From: a virus
IMG/VR virus record: IMGVR_UViG_3300013128_000009
Span: 1-41,256 of that record
DNA length: 41,256 nucleotides
Direction: 5' to 3' (one strand)
Positions 16,158-24,647 of the stretch are shown here, one piece after another (positions within the stretch are counted from its first letter, which is position 1; every line of letters begins with the position of its first letter). The position numbers and the translations under genes were made by a program. The notes under the pieces are model-generated. The model was not told the origin of the DNA, searched no databases, and worked only from the letters and a program-made list of their open reading frames with translations.

Positions 16158-16508
16158 GTGGCCGCGATCCCCGACGACCTGCTCGACTTCTACCAGAACG
16201 ACCTCGGCCCCGCGCAGAAGCTCGCGCTCGCTGGCGCGAGTGTAGCGACGCCCAAGCTCTTGCCGGGGAAGTACCTCGTGCAGTTCACGGGGCTCGGCGC
16301 GAACACGGCGTGGCTTCGCGCGGGACCGCACGGCCCGACACCGGTCGTGGCGGTTGCGGATGTGCCCAGCACGCCGTTCGTCGCCGCGTCTCCGCCGATC
16401 GAGATCGACGTGAGGCGCGGGCACAACGATCAGTTCGCCGCGATCATGAGCGCGGGAACCGGCACGATGTTCCTCACGCCGCGCTCGCGCGTGCCGAAGG
16501 CAGGGTGA
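16158..16508 (+). CDS. Hypothetical head-region protein
   Basis: Encodes 116 residues from GTG 16158, preceded by GAGGTGAA. The sequence is soluble and probably beta-rich in its second half (KYLVQFTGLGANTAWLRAG onward), with a helical start (DDLLDFYQNDLGPAQKLALA). No known family or catalytic motif is evident. It ends four bases before the next start, so it is co-translated with the fibre-like gene that follows. Confidence 0.6.
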   Translation: MAAIPDDLLDFYQNDLGPAQKLALAGASVATPKLLPGKYLVQFTGLGANTAWLRAGPHGPTPVVAVADVPSTPFVAASPPIEIDVRRGHNDQFAAIMSAGTGTMFLTPRSRVPKAG

Positions 16509-16512
16509 CGCG

Positions 16513-17559
16513 ATGACGAATCCTCGACTTCTCACCGGCAACGCCGAAGCGATCGTCAACGACGGCAGCGTGCCCATGAGCGGCCCGTTCGCGATGCGCG
16601 GCAACCGCATCACCGGACTCGGCGCACCGCTCTCGCCGACCGACGCAGCGCGCCTCATGGACGCAGGCGGCGGTGGCACGGGAGTCGGCGAGTTCATCCA
16701 CGCCGACTTCGGCACGCAGGATGAAGCGCAGGGGCGCTACGTCGGCACGCAGGGCTGGATCGATCTCATGGCGAAGCTCGCCACGCTCCAACTCGGCGCG
16801 GCTCCCCGCGTGAGGTGCGCGTACCTGGGGACGCCGTTCGTCGTGCCCTCCACCGGCATGCCACCCAACGGATGGGACATGCGAGGCGGGGTGCTGACGA
16901 GCTTCTACGGCTCGACAGGATCGGTCGTGCTCGACATCCCGCCGGGCGTGAAGCTCGACAACCTGTTCGGCATCGGCTCCGGGGCGATCGGCGGCGAAGG
17001 GGCAATCGTGCTCAAGATCGCCCCGCCTCCCGGCGACTCGGTTCTCAACTTCTCCGCACTCCCACCGAGCGCACCGTGGATCTTCCAGATCGCAGGCGGC
17101 TGCGGCGTCGATCACTCGACCGACACGGGTCGGCTCATCAAGGGCGACGACACGTTCCGCACGATCGTGCTCTCGGCCTTCCAGCCGCAGCAGAACACAG
17201 GCATCTTCCCGCCTGCCGTCGCGCCTCTCGTGCAGGCCGGGAACACCGACAGTCTCGTGCTCGTCCAGATGGGGTTCAACGGGCTCCCGAATGACGTGGC
17301 GGACGGTGGCGGCCCCGGCTCGGCCCTCGTCATGATCTTCGACGCAAGCTCGAACCCCGACTCTGGCGACATTCCGACCTTCCTCCCCAACTGGACCGGC
17401 GGCGGCGGGGTGTTCGCCTTCACGTCGGTCTACCCCCAACTCGTCAACTACACGCCCTTGAACAGCGGCGATTGGAACGGCGACCCGACGAACATCCGAG
17501 ACGCGCTCGATCGAATCGCCGCCGCCGTCGCCGGTCTGCTCGGCGGCCCCATCCCGTGA
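16513..17559 (+). CDS. Fibre-like virion protein in the head module
   Basis: Encodes 348 residues. Residues about 20-52 (SGPFAMRGNRITGLGAPLSP, then TDAARL) match the short collar-type motif of phage tail fibres, usually written M-x-G-x-x-I-T-x-L-x-x-P-x-x-x-x-D-A. The remainder is Gly/Pro-rich and beta-rich with no catalytic motif that I recognise. Fibre proteins normally sit with the baseplate genes, so this copy beside the capsid gene could be a head fibre, a neck whisker or a displaced receptor-binding protein. Function is inferred only from the motif. Confidence 0.65.
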   Translation: MTNPRLLTGNAEAIVNDGSVPMSGPFAMRGNRITGLGAPLSPTDAARLMDAGGGGTGVGEFIHADFGTQDEAQGRYVGTQGWIDLMAKLATLQLGAAPRVRCAYLGTPFVVPSTGMPPNGWDMRGGVLTSFYGSTGSVVLDIPPGVKLDNLFGIGSGAIGGEGAIVLKIAPPPGDSVLNFSALPPSAPWIFQIAGGCGVDHSTDTGRLIKGDDTFRTIVLSAFQPQQNTGIFPPAVAPLVQAGNTDSLVLVQMGFNGLPNDVADGGGPGSALVMIFDASSNPDSGDIPTFLPNWTGGGGVFAFTSVYPQLVNYTPLNSGDWNGDPTNIRDALDRIAAAVAGLLGGPIP

Positions 17560-17567
17560 GGTGAACC

Positions 17568-17690
17568 ATGAAGCCATCGAAGTGCCCCGGCTGCTCGACC
17601 GCGCTCATCTACCTGCCCGGTATGTGGACGCCGCCCTACGCGCCGCTCTACTGCCCGTCGTGCAAGGTCATCGTCCCGAAGCAGAAGTGA
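17568..17690 (+). CDS. Tiny zinc-ribbon protein (40 aa)
   Basis: ATG 17568 opens a 40-residue frame ending at TGA 17690. It is preceded by GAGGTGAACC and fills the gap between two other genes. It has two cysteine pairs, CPGC (residues 6-9) and CPSC (30-33), the spacing of a minimal zinc ribbon, and a basic end (VPKQK). The ribosome site, exact fit between neighbours and the two cysteine pairs make it probably real. Function is unknown. Confidence 0.6.
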   Translation: MKPSKCPGCSTALIYLPGMWTPPYAPLYCPSCKVIVPKQK

Positions 17691-17699
17691 GGAGGGCGC

Positions 17700-17993
17700 G
17701 TGGCGACACTCGATCTCGATGACGACCTCACCGGGCAAGTGAAGAACGCGTTGTCGGAGCCGATCTCGAATCCCGAGAACTCCATCCGCCAACAGAAGGT
17801 GCTCACGTTGCTACTCGCGTCACGCATCGGGCGCATGGAGCGCGTCGCCTACTGGCTCGTCGCGACGATCGTCGCAGCGAGTGCGACGGTCGTGCTCTCG
17901 ATCATCGGCGCGAGCTACGCGCTCGGTGCGCGGATGCAGTCACTCGACTCGCTCGCGCAGCGGGTCGAAGCGCTCGAAGCGCGCGAGCGCTAG
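17700..17993 (+). CDS. Single-pass membrane protein with coiled-coil tail
   Basis: Encodes 97 residues from GTG 17700, with GGAGGG just upstream. One hydrophobic segment lies at about residues 51-76 (WLVATIVAASATVVLSIIGA and onward), after a polar N-terminus and before a short heptad-like tail (MQSLDSLAQRVEALEARER). Such proteins occur in phages as holin-like or spanin-like lysis proteins or as membrane anchors; nothing decides between these. It lies in the head-neck region, far from the holin-like gene at the right end. Confidence 0.6.
   Translation: MATLDLDDDLTGQVKNALSEPISNPENSIRQQKVLTLLLASRIGRMERVAYWLVATIVAASATVVLSIIGASYALGARMQSLDSLAQRVEALEARER
17969..17991 (+). promoter_or_regulatory. 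8-bp inverted repeat at end of membrane-protein gene
   Basis: AGCGCTCG (17969-17976) and CGAGCGCT (17984-17991) form a perfect stem with a 7-base loop, ending on the first base of the TAG stop. It directly abuts the -10-like TAGGAT. It is inside coding sequence, so chance in GC-rich DNA is possible. Confidence 0.4.
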
Positions 17994-17996
17994 GAT
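17991..17996 (+). promoter_or_regulatory. -10-like TAGGAT overlapping stop codon
   Basis: GCTAGGAT overlaps the TAG stop of the membrane-protein gene and ends six bases before ATG 18003. A transcript starting at the usual distance would begin at or next to the start codon, that is, be leaderless. No -35 is seen. The AGGA within it could instead be a weak ribosome site. Confidence 0.3.
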
Positions 17997-18002
17997 CGGC
18001 GC

Positions 18003-19085
18003 ATGTCGAACGGCGAGACGCTCACGAGCAAGGCACTCGGCCGGGTCATCAAGATCACGGTCACGGACGACGACATCGCAACGGTCGTCGGTGTCGGCTA
18101 CGACCGTCTCGTCGTAGAGCGCTCAACGAACCTCGGGCTCACATGGGCCGAGGTCACGATCCCGAACGACAGGCCCATCCTCAAGGCCGATCAGCGCGAC
18201 TACTCGTGGACCGATCGCGCAGGCGCACCCGCGTACCTCTACCGCACGCGCTACATGGACACGCGCCGCGCGTCGCAGACGCCACCTCCGGCCGACTGCG
18301 GCATGAGCGAGCCGAGCGATCCGATCGAAGGTGTCGGCATCGCGACCTCGTGCATTCTCACTGTGCCGCAGTTGAAGCAGCGCTACCTCTTCGGCGTGGA
18401 CTTCCGCGATGACGCGGGCGCGCTGCTCACCGATCAGACGTTTCAGTTCTACATCCTCTCCGCGATCGAGTGGTTGGAGCACGAACTCGACATCAAGATC
18501 CTGCCCACGTCGTTCATCGACTTGCAGGACTACAACCGCAACGATTACCAGGCGTACAACTTCATCCAACTCGACAACTACCCGCTGATCTCCGTCGAGG
18601 AGTTCAACGTGCAGTACCCCACGGGGCAGACCGTCATCACGTTCCCGCCCGAGTGGATGCGCATCGACAAGGAGCACGGGCACCTTCGCATCGTGCCGAC
18701 GGCGGGCACGCTCTCGGAGATCCTCATCGGGCAAGGCGGCTCGTACCTGCCTGCGATCTACAACGGGCTCATGTCACTGCCGCACCTGTTCGAGATCCGC
18801 TACACCGCGGGCTTCGATGAGTGCCGCGTGCCCACGAACATCCTCGACTTGATCGGCATGGCCGCGAGCCTCGGGCCGTTCAACATCTTCGGTGACTTGA
18901 TCGCAGGCGCAGGCATCGCGAACGTGTCGCTCTCGATCGACGGTCTCTCGCAATCGATCGGCACCACGTCGTCAGCGACGAACGCTGGCTACGGTGCGCG
19001 CATCATTCAGTACTCGAAGCAGATCAAGGCGCAGATCCCGCTGCTCCGCCGCTACTACAAGGGCATCCGCATGGCGGTTGCATGA
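18003..19085 (+). CDS. Head-tail connector (adaptor) protein with Ig/FN3-like N-terminus
   Basis: Encodes 360 residues. Residues 1-110 are beta-rich (IKITVTDDDIATVVGVGYDR, YSWTDRAG, YLYRTRY), resembling a fibronectin-III-like domain. From about 120 the chain fits phage adaptor proteins that bind the portal: a helix (LTDQTFQFYILSAIEWLEHE), then beta strands with NYPLISVEEFNVQYPTG and ending in a helical segment. Placement as the first of several neck genes agrees. I cannot name the exact family. It may be the ring that docks beneath the portal. Translation may depend on the preceding message or a local promoter, since the ribosome site is weak. Confidence 0.6.
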   Translation: MSNGETLTSKALGRVIKITVTDDDIATVVGVGYDRLVVERSTNLGLTWAEVTIPNDRPILKADQRDYSWTDRAGAPAYLYRTRYMDTRRASQTPPPADCGMSEPSDPIEGVGIATSCILTVPQLKQRYLFGVDFRDDAGALLTDQTFQFYILSAIEWLEHELDIKILPTSFIDLQDYNRNDYQAYNFIQLDNYPLISVEEFNVQYPTGQTVITFPPEWMRIDKEHGHLRIVPTAGTLSEILIGQGGSYLPAIYNGLMSLPHLFEIRYTAGFDECRVPTNILDLIGMAASLGPFNIFGDLIAGAGIANVSLSIDGLSQSIGTTSSATNAGYGARIIQYSKQIKAQIPLLRRYYKGIRMAVA

Positions 19086-20053
19086 CGAGCCCGCGGATCA
19101 AAGGACCGACCCCGCTCGTCCCGAAGAGCACGGGCACGGGCTTCGCGCGCTCGCTCGATCTCCCTGCGACGAGCACGGCACCGGACGCGTACGCGCCGAG
19201 CACGAAGGGCGTGAGCGTGCGCCAGGGTCAGGAAGTGAGCACACGCAAGACGCGCTCGCAGTTCCGGCAGATCGAGTTCCAGCGAGTGATCTTGCAGCAC
19301 GGCTACTACCTCATGTGGAGCAAGGCAGTGATCTGCCCGTGCATGAACGCGGAGACCGAGCAGACGCGCGTGAACTGCGCGACGTGCGATGGCTCGGGCT
19401 TCTACTACAGCGACCCGCTCATGGTGCGCGGCATCATGAGCAACCTCGAACGCAACGAGAAGATTTTCGAGAAGTTCGGATCGTGGGTCGAAGGCACGTC
19501 GCAAGTCACCGTCGAGCCGCAGTACCGGATGGGCTACCGTGATCGCATCGAGATGCAGGACACGGTGATGACGCACAACGAACTCTTCAAGAAGGGTGAT
19601 CGACGCGGCACGCGCTCGCGCCTCCCCGCGCGCACGGACTCGGTGCGCTACCGCATCGTGCGCCTCGTGAAGCTCGTTGTGTCGGTGGGCAACGTGAACC
19701 TCGAATGCTGCACCGAAGGCGCGATCCCCGAGGGCGTGGATCTCGACAACCCCGACGCGGTGTTCCCGCTCGAAGAGGGCTACCACTTCCGCATCACTGC
19801 GGATGGGTGGATCGAGTGGCTCTCGCGCGGCGACGACCTCGTGCCCGACGGCGCGTGGCTCTCGGTCCTCTACGAGTACGCGCCCGTGTACATCGTCGTG
19901 TCTCATCCGCACGCGACGCGCATGGAGACGCTCGAAACGAAGGTGCCGTCGCAGCAACCGTTCGCGCTGCCCGTGCAGGCACTCGTGAAGCTCGACTACC
20001 TCTCGGACATCACATCCCCTCTGCCGTCGATGACGACGACGCAGGTGAAGTGA
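19082..20053 (+). CDS. Neck / head-closure-like protein with cysteine cluster
   Basis: Encodes 323 residues; its ATG overlaps the previous stop as ATGA. A CPC ... CATCDGSGFYY cluster around residues 82-107 offers four cysteines for a metal site, a pattern I associate with neck or head-closure proteins of several phages. The C-terminal half is beta-rich (EEGYHFRITADGWIEWLSRG). Its place between the connector-like and gp10-like genes supports a role in joining head and tail. No enzymatic motif is visible. Confidence 0.6.
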   Translation: MTSPRIKGPTPLVPKSTGTGFARSLDLPATSTAPDAYAPSTKGVSVRQGQEVSTRKTRSQFRQIEFQRVILQHGYYLMWSKAVICPCMNAETEQTRVNCATCDGSGFYYSDPLMVRGIMSNLERNEKIFEKFGSWVEGTSQVTVEPQYRMGYRDRIEMQDTVMTHNELFKKGDRRGTRSRLPARTDSVRYRIVRLVKLVVSVGNVNLECCTEGAIPEGVDLDNPDAVFPLEEGYHFRITADGWIEWLSRGDDLVPDGAWLSVLYEYAPVYIVVSHPHATRMETLETKVPSQQPFALPVQALVKLDYLSDITSPLPSMTTTQVK

Positions 20054-20853
20054 TGCCGCTGCTCCGCGTAGACCTCGCACCGCTCAAGGCTGCGATCCTC
20101 GCTGCGTACCCAGGACCGAGCGAGGCGTCTCGCTTCCTCGGCGGGCTCGCGTCCGTCGCGCGCACGCGCATCATCACGGAGGCGCAGCGCGCGCTCAAGA
20201 CGAGCGCGCGTGACTACGTTGCGGGCGTGACCGAGGTCGAGATCAAGGGCAACGTCGCGCGCATCGTGCTGAACGGCATGGTGCCGAACATGGTCGAGAA
20301 CGGATGGCCCGAGACGGACCTCCGCACGACGCTGCTCGGGCCTGGCGCGAAGAACGCGAAGACCGCGCAGGACGGCTCTCGGTACAATACGGTCCCCTTC
20401 CGACACGGCACGCCGGGCACGAGCGGACGCAACGTCGGCAAGCAGATGCCGAAGTCGATCCACGCCGTCGCGAAGACGCTCGCACCGACGCTCTCGCGCC
20501 CCGGCAAGATCGAGGGCAAGGGCGGCTCCGTCGTCATGTACGGGCAACGACTCAATCCAGGGATGTCGATGAGCGGCGCGGCGCGCAAGCTGCTCACGAG
20601 CAAGCAGAAGCCGTGGCACGCCACGTCGATCTACATGAGCATGATCCGCGAAGAGAAGACCTACGCGAGCGCCACGCAGTCGAAGTACACGACGTTCCGC
20701 CGCATCTCGACGAACGTGCGTCGTGCCAAGCAGCACTGGCTTCATCCGGGCATCCGCGCGCGCAACTTCTTCCCGAAGGCCCAGCGTGACATCGAGCGCG
20801 TCGTGCGAGAGACTCTCGGGCGAACGCTCGCCCCGAAGGGCAGCACGCGATGA
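20053..20853 (+). CDS. Head-tail joining / tail-completion protein (HK97 gp10-like)
   Basis: Encodes 266 residues from ATG 20053, which overlaps the previous TGA; a longer frame from 19705 was rejected as it runs through the upstream gene. The layout, with an N-terminal helix, an early beta segment (VEIKGNVARIVLNGMVPNMV), a conserved-looking W-x-H-P-G-I stretch near residue 233 and a final long helix (FFPKAQRDIERVVRETLGRT), is typical of HK97 gp10-like and related neck proteins. In some phages these close the tail or bind the connector. A basic middle region may contact DNA. Confidence 0.6.
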   Translation: MPLLRVDLAPLKAAILAAYPGPSEASRFLGGLASVARTRIITEAQRALKTSARDYVAGVTEVEIKGNVARIVLNGMVPNMVENGWPETDLRTTLLGPGAKNAKTAQDGSRYNTVPFRHGTPGTSGRNVGKQMPKSIHAVAKTLAPTLSRPGKIEGKGGSVVMYGQRLNPGMSMSGAARKLLTSKQKPWHATSIYMSMIREEKTYASATQSKYTTFRRISTNVRRAKQHWLHPGIRARNFFPKAQRDIERVVRETLGRTLAPKGSTR

Positions 20854-21692
20854 CCGATCTCCTTCGCAGGCAGCGCAGTCAGCGACAACTCGGCGGCACG
20901 ACCGGGAGCGGCATCGATCGCTCGGTGCCGAGCTTGGACTCGGCGCGCGCTGCGATCGTCAACGTCGAGCGCATCCTGCTTCGCTTGCTTCGCTCCGAAG
21001 TCGAGCGACTCTCGAAAGACGAAGCGTTGCTCCGCTACTACTTCGAGAGCGTGTTCGACTGCACGCTGCCCGAGCGCGAGACCGAGGAGTACATCGCGAA
21101 CTTCATGCGGCAGCCCCCGAGCATCGTGATCGGCTACCCGCGCTCGTCGGTGACGTTCCCCGTGATCGCGATCATCCTCACCGAAGAGTCGGAGACGCAG
21201 AGCGTCGTCGGCGACTTCCTTGGAGAGACGCTCGGCGACTCGTCCGACGAGGTGTACGCCGACTTCGTGGGCGCGATGTTCGAGGCGACGCACGGCTGCT
21301 ACGTCTACGCGGAGCACCCCGACGTGTGCCTCTACCTCTACCACTTCGTGAAGATGATCATGCTCGGGGGCAAGGATTGGTTGCTCTCGCAGGGCGTGAC
21401 CGAGGTCTCGATCTCGGGCGGCGAGCTTGCGCCGCAAGAGGGCTACCTCCCCGAGAACATCTTCCTCCGCACCGTGAACGTAAAGACCATCGCGCCGTTC
21501 GCAGTGCCGCGCCCCGCGCTCGCGGATGCGCGCAAGGCACGCGTGGTGGGACTCTACCAAGACGACGTGGTAGTAGATGGCGTGCAAGGCGGCGTACACT
21601 CGTACCCCACGAACTTCCCCGGTGGCGACTACAATGGCGAGACGATCACCTACGACGAGCGCAACGGTCCCGACGGTGACTCCGATGGATGA
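20850..21692 (+). CDS. Probable tail terminator / neck protein
   Basis: Encodes 280 residues with an ATGA overlap with the gp10-like gene. The central region has alternating strands and helices (PPSIVIGYPRSSVTFPVIAI, FATHGCYVYAEH-like segment, VCLYLYHFVKMIML), the pattern of tail-terminator or neck proteins that cap the tail tube. The last 50 residues are polar and low in structure. No family is certain. Its place immediately before the sheath agrees with the terminator role. Confidence 0.55.
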   Translation: MTDLLRRQRSQRQLGGTTGSGIDRSVPSLDSARAAIVNVERILLRLLRSEVERLSKDEALLRYYFESVFDCTLPERETEEYIANFMRQPPSIVIGYPRSSVTFPVIAIILTEESETQSVVGDFLGETLGDSSDEVYADFVGAMFEATHGCYVYAEHPDVCLYLYHFVKMIMLGGKDWLLSQGVTEVSISGGELAPQEGYLPENIFLRTVNVKTIAPFAVPRPALADARKARVVGLYQDDVVVDGVQGGVHSYPTNFPGGDYNGETITYDERNGPDGDSDG

Positions 21693-21888
21693 GCCGTCGC
21701 AGACGTTGCCCGACACGACGCCGCAGATCACGGTCGATCGTTTCGTGCGCTCGCGGCCCGTCGGAGGTACGGACGCGGAACTGCTCGGACCCTACGAGCA
21801 CACGCAGCGGCTCGCAGGCCCCTTGCGAAAGCGCACGCACGCGGAGTGGATGAACGACTTCATGGAGTGGCGCTCTGCGCCGCGTTGA
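21685..21888 (+). CDS. Small hypothetical protein before sheath
   Basis: ATG 21685 begins a 67-residue frame overlapping the end of the previous gene by eight bases; an upstream in-frame start at 21577 lies deep in that gene and was rejected. The protein is polar and charged, ending AEWMNDFMEWRSAPR. No family or motif is recognised. The short overlap and the 13-base gap to the sheath suggest a true coupled gene, though it has no strong ribosome site. Confidence 0.5.
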   Translation: MDEPSQTLPDTTPQITVDRFVRSRPVGGTDAELLGPYEHTQRLAGPLRKRTHAEWMNDFMEWRSAPR

Positions 21889-21901
21889 CGGAGGCTGACG
21901 A

Positions 21902-24181
21902 ATGGCGACTGCGATCTTCTTCGGCGGGCGGCGCATCAACATCCCCGGTGCGTACTCGGAACTCGACACCTCGCAACTCAGCGTCGTGTCTCCGGCAGCG
22001 GTCGGCATCGTCGCGCTCATCGGCACGGCGGAGGGCGGCAAGCCGCTCACCGTCGAGAGCACCGACGCGGACGCGACGCGCATCGACACGATCCTCAAGC
22101 GCTACCGCAGCGGCGATCTGCGCACGGCGTCGCAGTTCGCGTTCGAGCCCGCGAACGACGATGCGGTGCCGTTCGGCGCGCAGCGTCTCGTGAACGTGAA
22201 GGTGAACCCCGCCACGCAGTCGAGCGCCGACTTCGACGACTCGCTCGGCAACCTCGCGATGACGATCACGTCGCGCGACTACGGGCTCTTCACGACGCAG
22301 ATCAGCGTCGAGATCGAAGCGGGCACGACGCAGGGCAAGAAGATCACCATCGTGTTCGAGAGCACGGCCGAGGTGTTCGACGACGTGGGCGGCGACCCCA
22401 TCCTCGATCTGCTCTACACGCCCGGTGCGAACGGCTACGCGACGGCGACCGCGATCATCAACTCGACCGACCTCCGCGGCAGCGGCACGCGCGCGGACCT
22501 GGGGCTCGACGCGCAGCGCACGAACGACATCCCCGCCCCTGGCGTGCTCAACTACGTCTCATCGAACGCAGGCGACACGACGCAACAGATCACCGTCTAC
22601 GGGCTCAACGGTGTCGCGCCCGTCTCCGAGACCGTCACGCTCAACGGCGTCGTCAACGTGATCGGCACAGTGACGTTCTCGTCGGTGCTCGGGATGCGCA
22701 AGAGCGCCGCGACGCTCGGCACCGTCACGATCAGCGATGACCCGATCACCGTCACGATCTTCGCCGCGACGCTCGCGCAGGCCACGCGCGGCTTGCAGGT
22801 CATCACGAACTCGCCGATCGTGCCCACGTCTTCGACCATCGCAATCGACGTGGTGGCGGCAGGCGTGAACCTCGTCGTCGTGACGACGAACGCAGCGGGC
22901 GCGGAGGTGTTGCAGCGCGTGGACGGCAACGTCGGCGGCGCGCAGGCACTCACGGGCGCGGGCACGCGACTCACGTACCTCGCGCTCGGCGACACGCCCG
23001 CAGCGCGCACGTGGACGCTCGCAGCGCGGATGTTCACCGCGAGCTTCGGCAGCTACCGCACCGTGCAGCGCATGGTGGACTTCCTCAACGGCACGCTCGG
23101 GCTCACCGCGAACGCGCTCGCCGCGAACCCGACGAGCTTCCTCATGTCGGACGCCGATCGCTCGACGCCCGCGACGAACATCTACACGGTCGCTGGCGAG
23201 TTCTTCGCGGACCTCTTCGCGGTGCTCGACGCGATCAACAACGGCTCCGCGCTCGTCTCCGCGACGCGCGGCACGCCCACGCCGGATGGCGATCTCGTGC
23301 CTGCGAACACCGTGGGCGTCGTGTACCTCACGGGAGGCGACGAGGGCACGACGACGATCACGCAGTGGCAGGAAGCCTTCCGGCTGCTCCGCAAGCGCCG
23401 CGTGAACATCATCGTGCCGCTCACGCGCGACCCTGCGATCCACGCGCTGCTCTTGCAGCACCTTCGCGAGCGCGCGGGCCGTCTGCGCAGCGAGGCGAAC
23501 GGCTACATCGGCATCGCGAAGGTGAACGGCTCGGGCGAGACGCGCGCGAACATCAAGGCGCAGATCGTCGCGATCCAGAACCGCGAGGTCAGCGCCATCT
23601 CGCAAGAGTTCCTGCGAGCCGATCCCGACACGGGCGACGCGACGTGGTACGCGCCCTACTTCTACGCTGCCATCGCAGCGGGCATGCAGGCAGGCAGCGC
23701 AATCGCGGAGCCGCTCACGCACAAGAAGCCCTTCGTGCTCGACATCCGAAACGATCCGTCGTGGACCGTCGAGGACGATCAGGAAGAACTGATCGACGCG
23801 GGTCTCATGATGGCGGAGAAGGTCGATCAGATCGGCGTGCGCTGGATCCGCTCGGTGACGACGCACATCGCCGACGACAACCCGGTGTTCACCGAGATGA
23901 GCGCGAACGAGAGCGCGGACCAGGCCGTGTTCCAGCTTCGCCGTCGTCTCGAAAAGAAGGTCGGCAACCGCGGCCTCGGCGGCAGCGTGGGCACGATCAA
24001 GGGACTCGCGAACGACGAACTCGGTCGTCTCGTGGACGACCAGATCATCGTCGCGTACCGCGCGCTCCAAGTGGAGCAGGTCGGCGACGTGTTCCCGGTG
24101 AGCGTGGAGATCGCACCCGTGCTCCCGATCAACTTCATCCCGATCACGGTGCATCTCGTCGTCGCGCGCGTCGCGGCTTGA
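21902..24181 (+). CDS. Contractile tail sheath protein
   Basis: Encodes 759 residues, with GGAGG before ATG 21902. The N-terminal start (INIPGAYSELDTSQL) and the C-terminal third are sheath-like: GVVYLTGGDEGT, then a helix with NIIVPLTRDPAIHALLLQH, the WIRSVTTHIADDNPVFTEMS region and a final LPINFIPITVHL strand. These build the inner domain that grips the tube. The middle (about residues 130-370) is an outward beta-rich insertion, making the protein large for the family. It is the strongest evidence for a myovirus. The tube gene follows within 20 bases. Confidence 0.92.
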   Translation: MATAIFFGGRRINIPGAYSELDTSQLSVVSPAAVGIVALIGTAEGGKPLTVESTDADATRIDTILKRYRSGDLRTASQFAFEPANDDAVPFGAQRLVNVKVNPATQSSADFDDSLGNLAMTITSRDYGLFTTQISVEIEAGTTQGKKITIVFESTAEVFDDVGGDPILDLLYTPGANGYATATAIINSTDLRGSGTRADLGLDAQRTNDIPAPGVLNYVSSNAGDTTQQITVYGLNGVAPVSETVTLNGVVNVIGTVTFSSVLGMRKSAATLGTVTISDDPITVTIFAATLAQATRGLQVITNSPIVPTSSTIAIDVVAAGVNLVVVTTNAAGAEVLQRVDGNVGGAQALTGAGTRLTYLALGDTPAARTWTLAARMFTASFGSYRTVQRMVDFLNGTLGLTANALAANPTSFLMSDADRSTPATNIYTVAGEFFADLFAVLDAINNGSALVSATRGTPTPDGDLVPANTVGVVYLTGGDEGTTTITQWQEAFRLLRKRRVNIIVPLTRDPAIHALLLQHLRERAGRLRSEANGYIGIAKVNGSGETRANIKAQIVAIQNREVSAISQEFLRADPDTGDATWYAPYFYAAIAAGMQAGSAIAEPLTHKKPFVLDIRNDPSWTVEDDQEELIDAGLMMAEKVDQIGVRWIRSVTTHIADDNPVFTEMSANESADQAVFQLRRRLEKKVGNRGLGGSVGTIKGLANDELGRLVDDQIIVAYRALQVEQVGDVFPVSVEIAPVLPINFIPITVHLVVARVAA

Positions 24182-24200
24182 GCGCGGAAGGAGCTAGGTC

Positions 24201-24635
24201 ATGGCAGGACGTGGACTCGTACTCTCCGGCGCACGCGCGGTCTTCCAGATCGAAGGCGTGAAGGTGATGTACGCGACGAACGTGAGCTACTCGGAAGAGG
24301 TGCAGTACGACCCCATCGAGGTGCTCGATCAGTTGGAGGTCGCGGAGCACGTCCCGACCGCGTATCGCGTCACGCTCTCGGCGCAGATGGTCCGTGTCAT
24401 CACGAACCCGATCAAGCTGCGCGACGGCGTGCGGATCTTCCCTCGGTTGGAGGACATCCTCACCTCGCCCGAACTCACCGCGTCGATCCTCGATCGCGTG
24501 ACGGGCACCGTGATCGCGAACGTCGAGCGAGTGAAGTGCTCGCGGCACTCCGCGCAGGTCGGTGCACGCGGCGTCGTGATGACCGACTGCGACTTCGTGG
24601 CGATCCGCATCCGCGACGAGTCGGAGATCGTCTGA
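24201..24635 (+). CDS. Tail tube protein
   Basis: Encodes 144 residues from ATG 24201, preceded by AAGGAG. Small size, beta-rich sequence (ARAVFQIEGVKVMYATNVSY, ATAYRVTLSAQMVRV-like strands) and position straight after the sheath identify the inner tube protein that stacks in hexameric rings and conducts DNA. The C-terminus ends with a strand (VMTDCDFVAIRIRDESEIV). A strong hairpin lies in the gap downstream, which may limit read-through from this abundant message. Confidence 0.88.
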   Translation: MAGRGLVLSGARAVFQIEGVKVMYATNVSYSEEVQYDPIEVLDQLEVAEHVPTAYRVTLSAQMVRVITNPIKLRDGVRIFPRLEDILTSPELTASILDRVTGTVIANVERVKCSRHSAQVGARGVVMTDCDFVAIRIRDESEIV

Positions 24636-24647
24636 CCCTGTTCGCCT

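Noticed and set aside
19705-20052. Longer N-terminus for the gp10-like protein
   Set aside because: The extension is an alternate-frame run inside the neck gene; ATG 20053 gives a normal coupled start.
20383-20388. -10-like TACAAT
   Set aside because: It lies in the middle of the gp10-like gene with no -35 and no gene start nearby.
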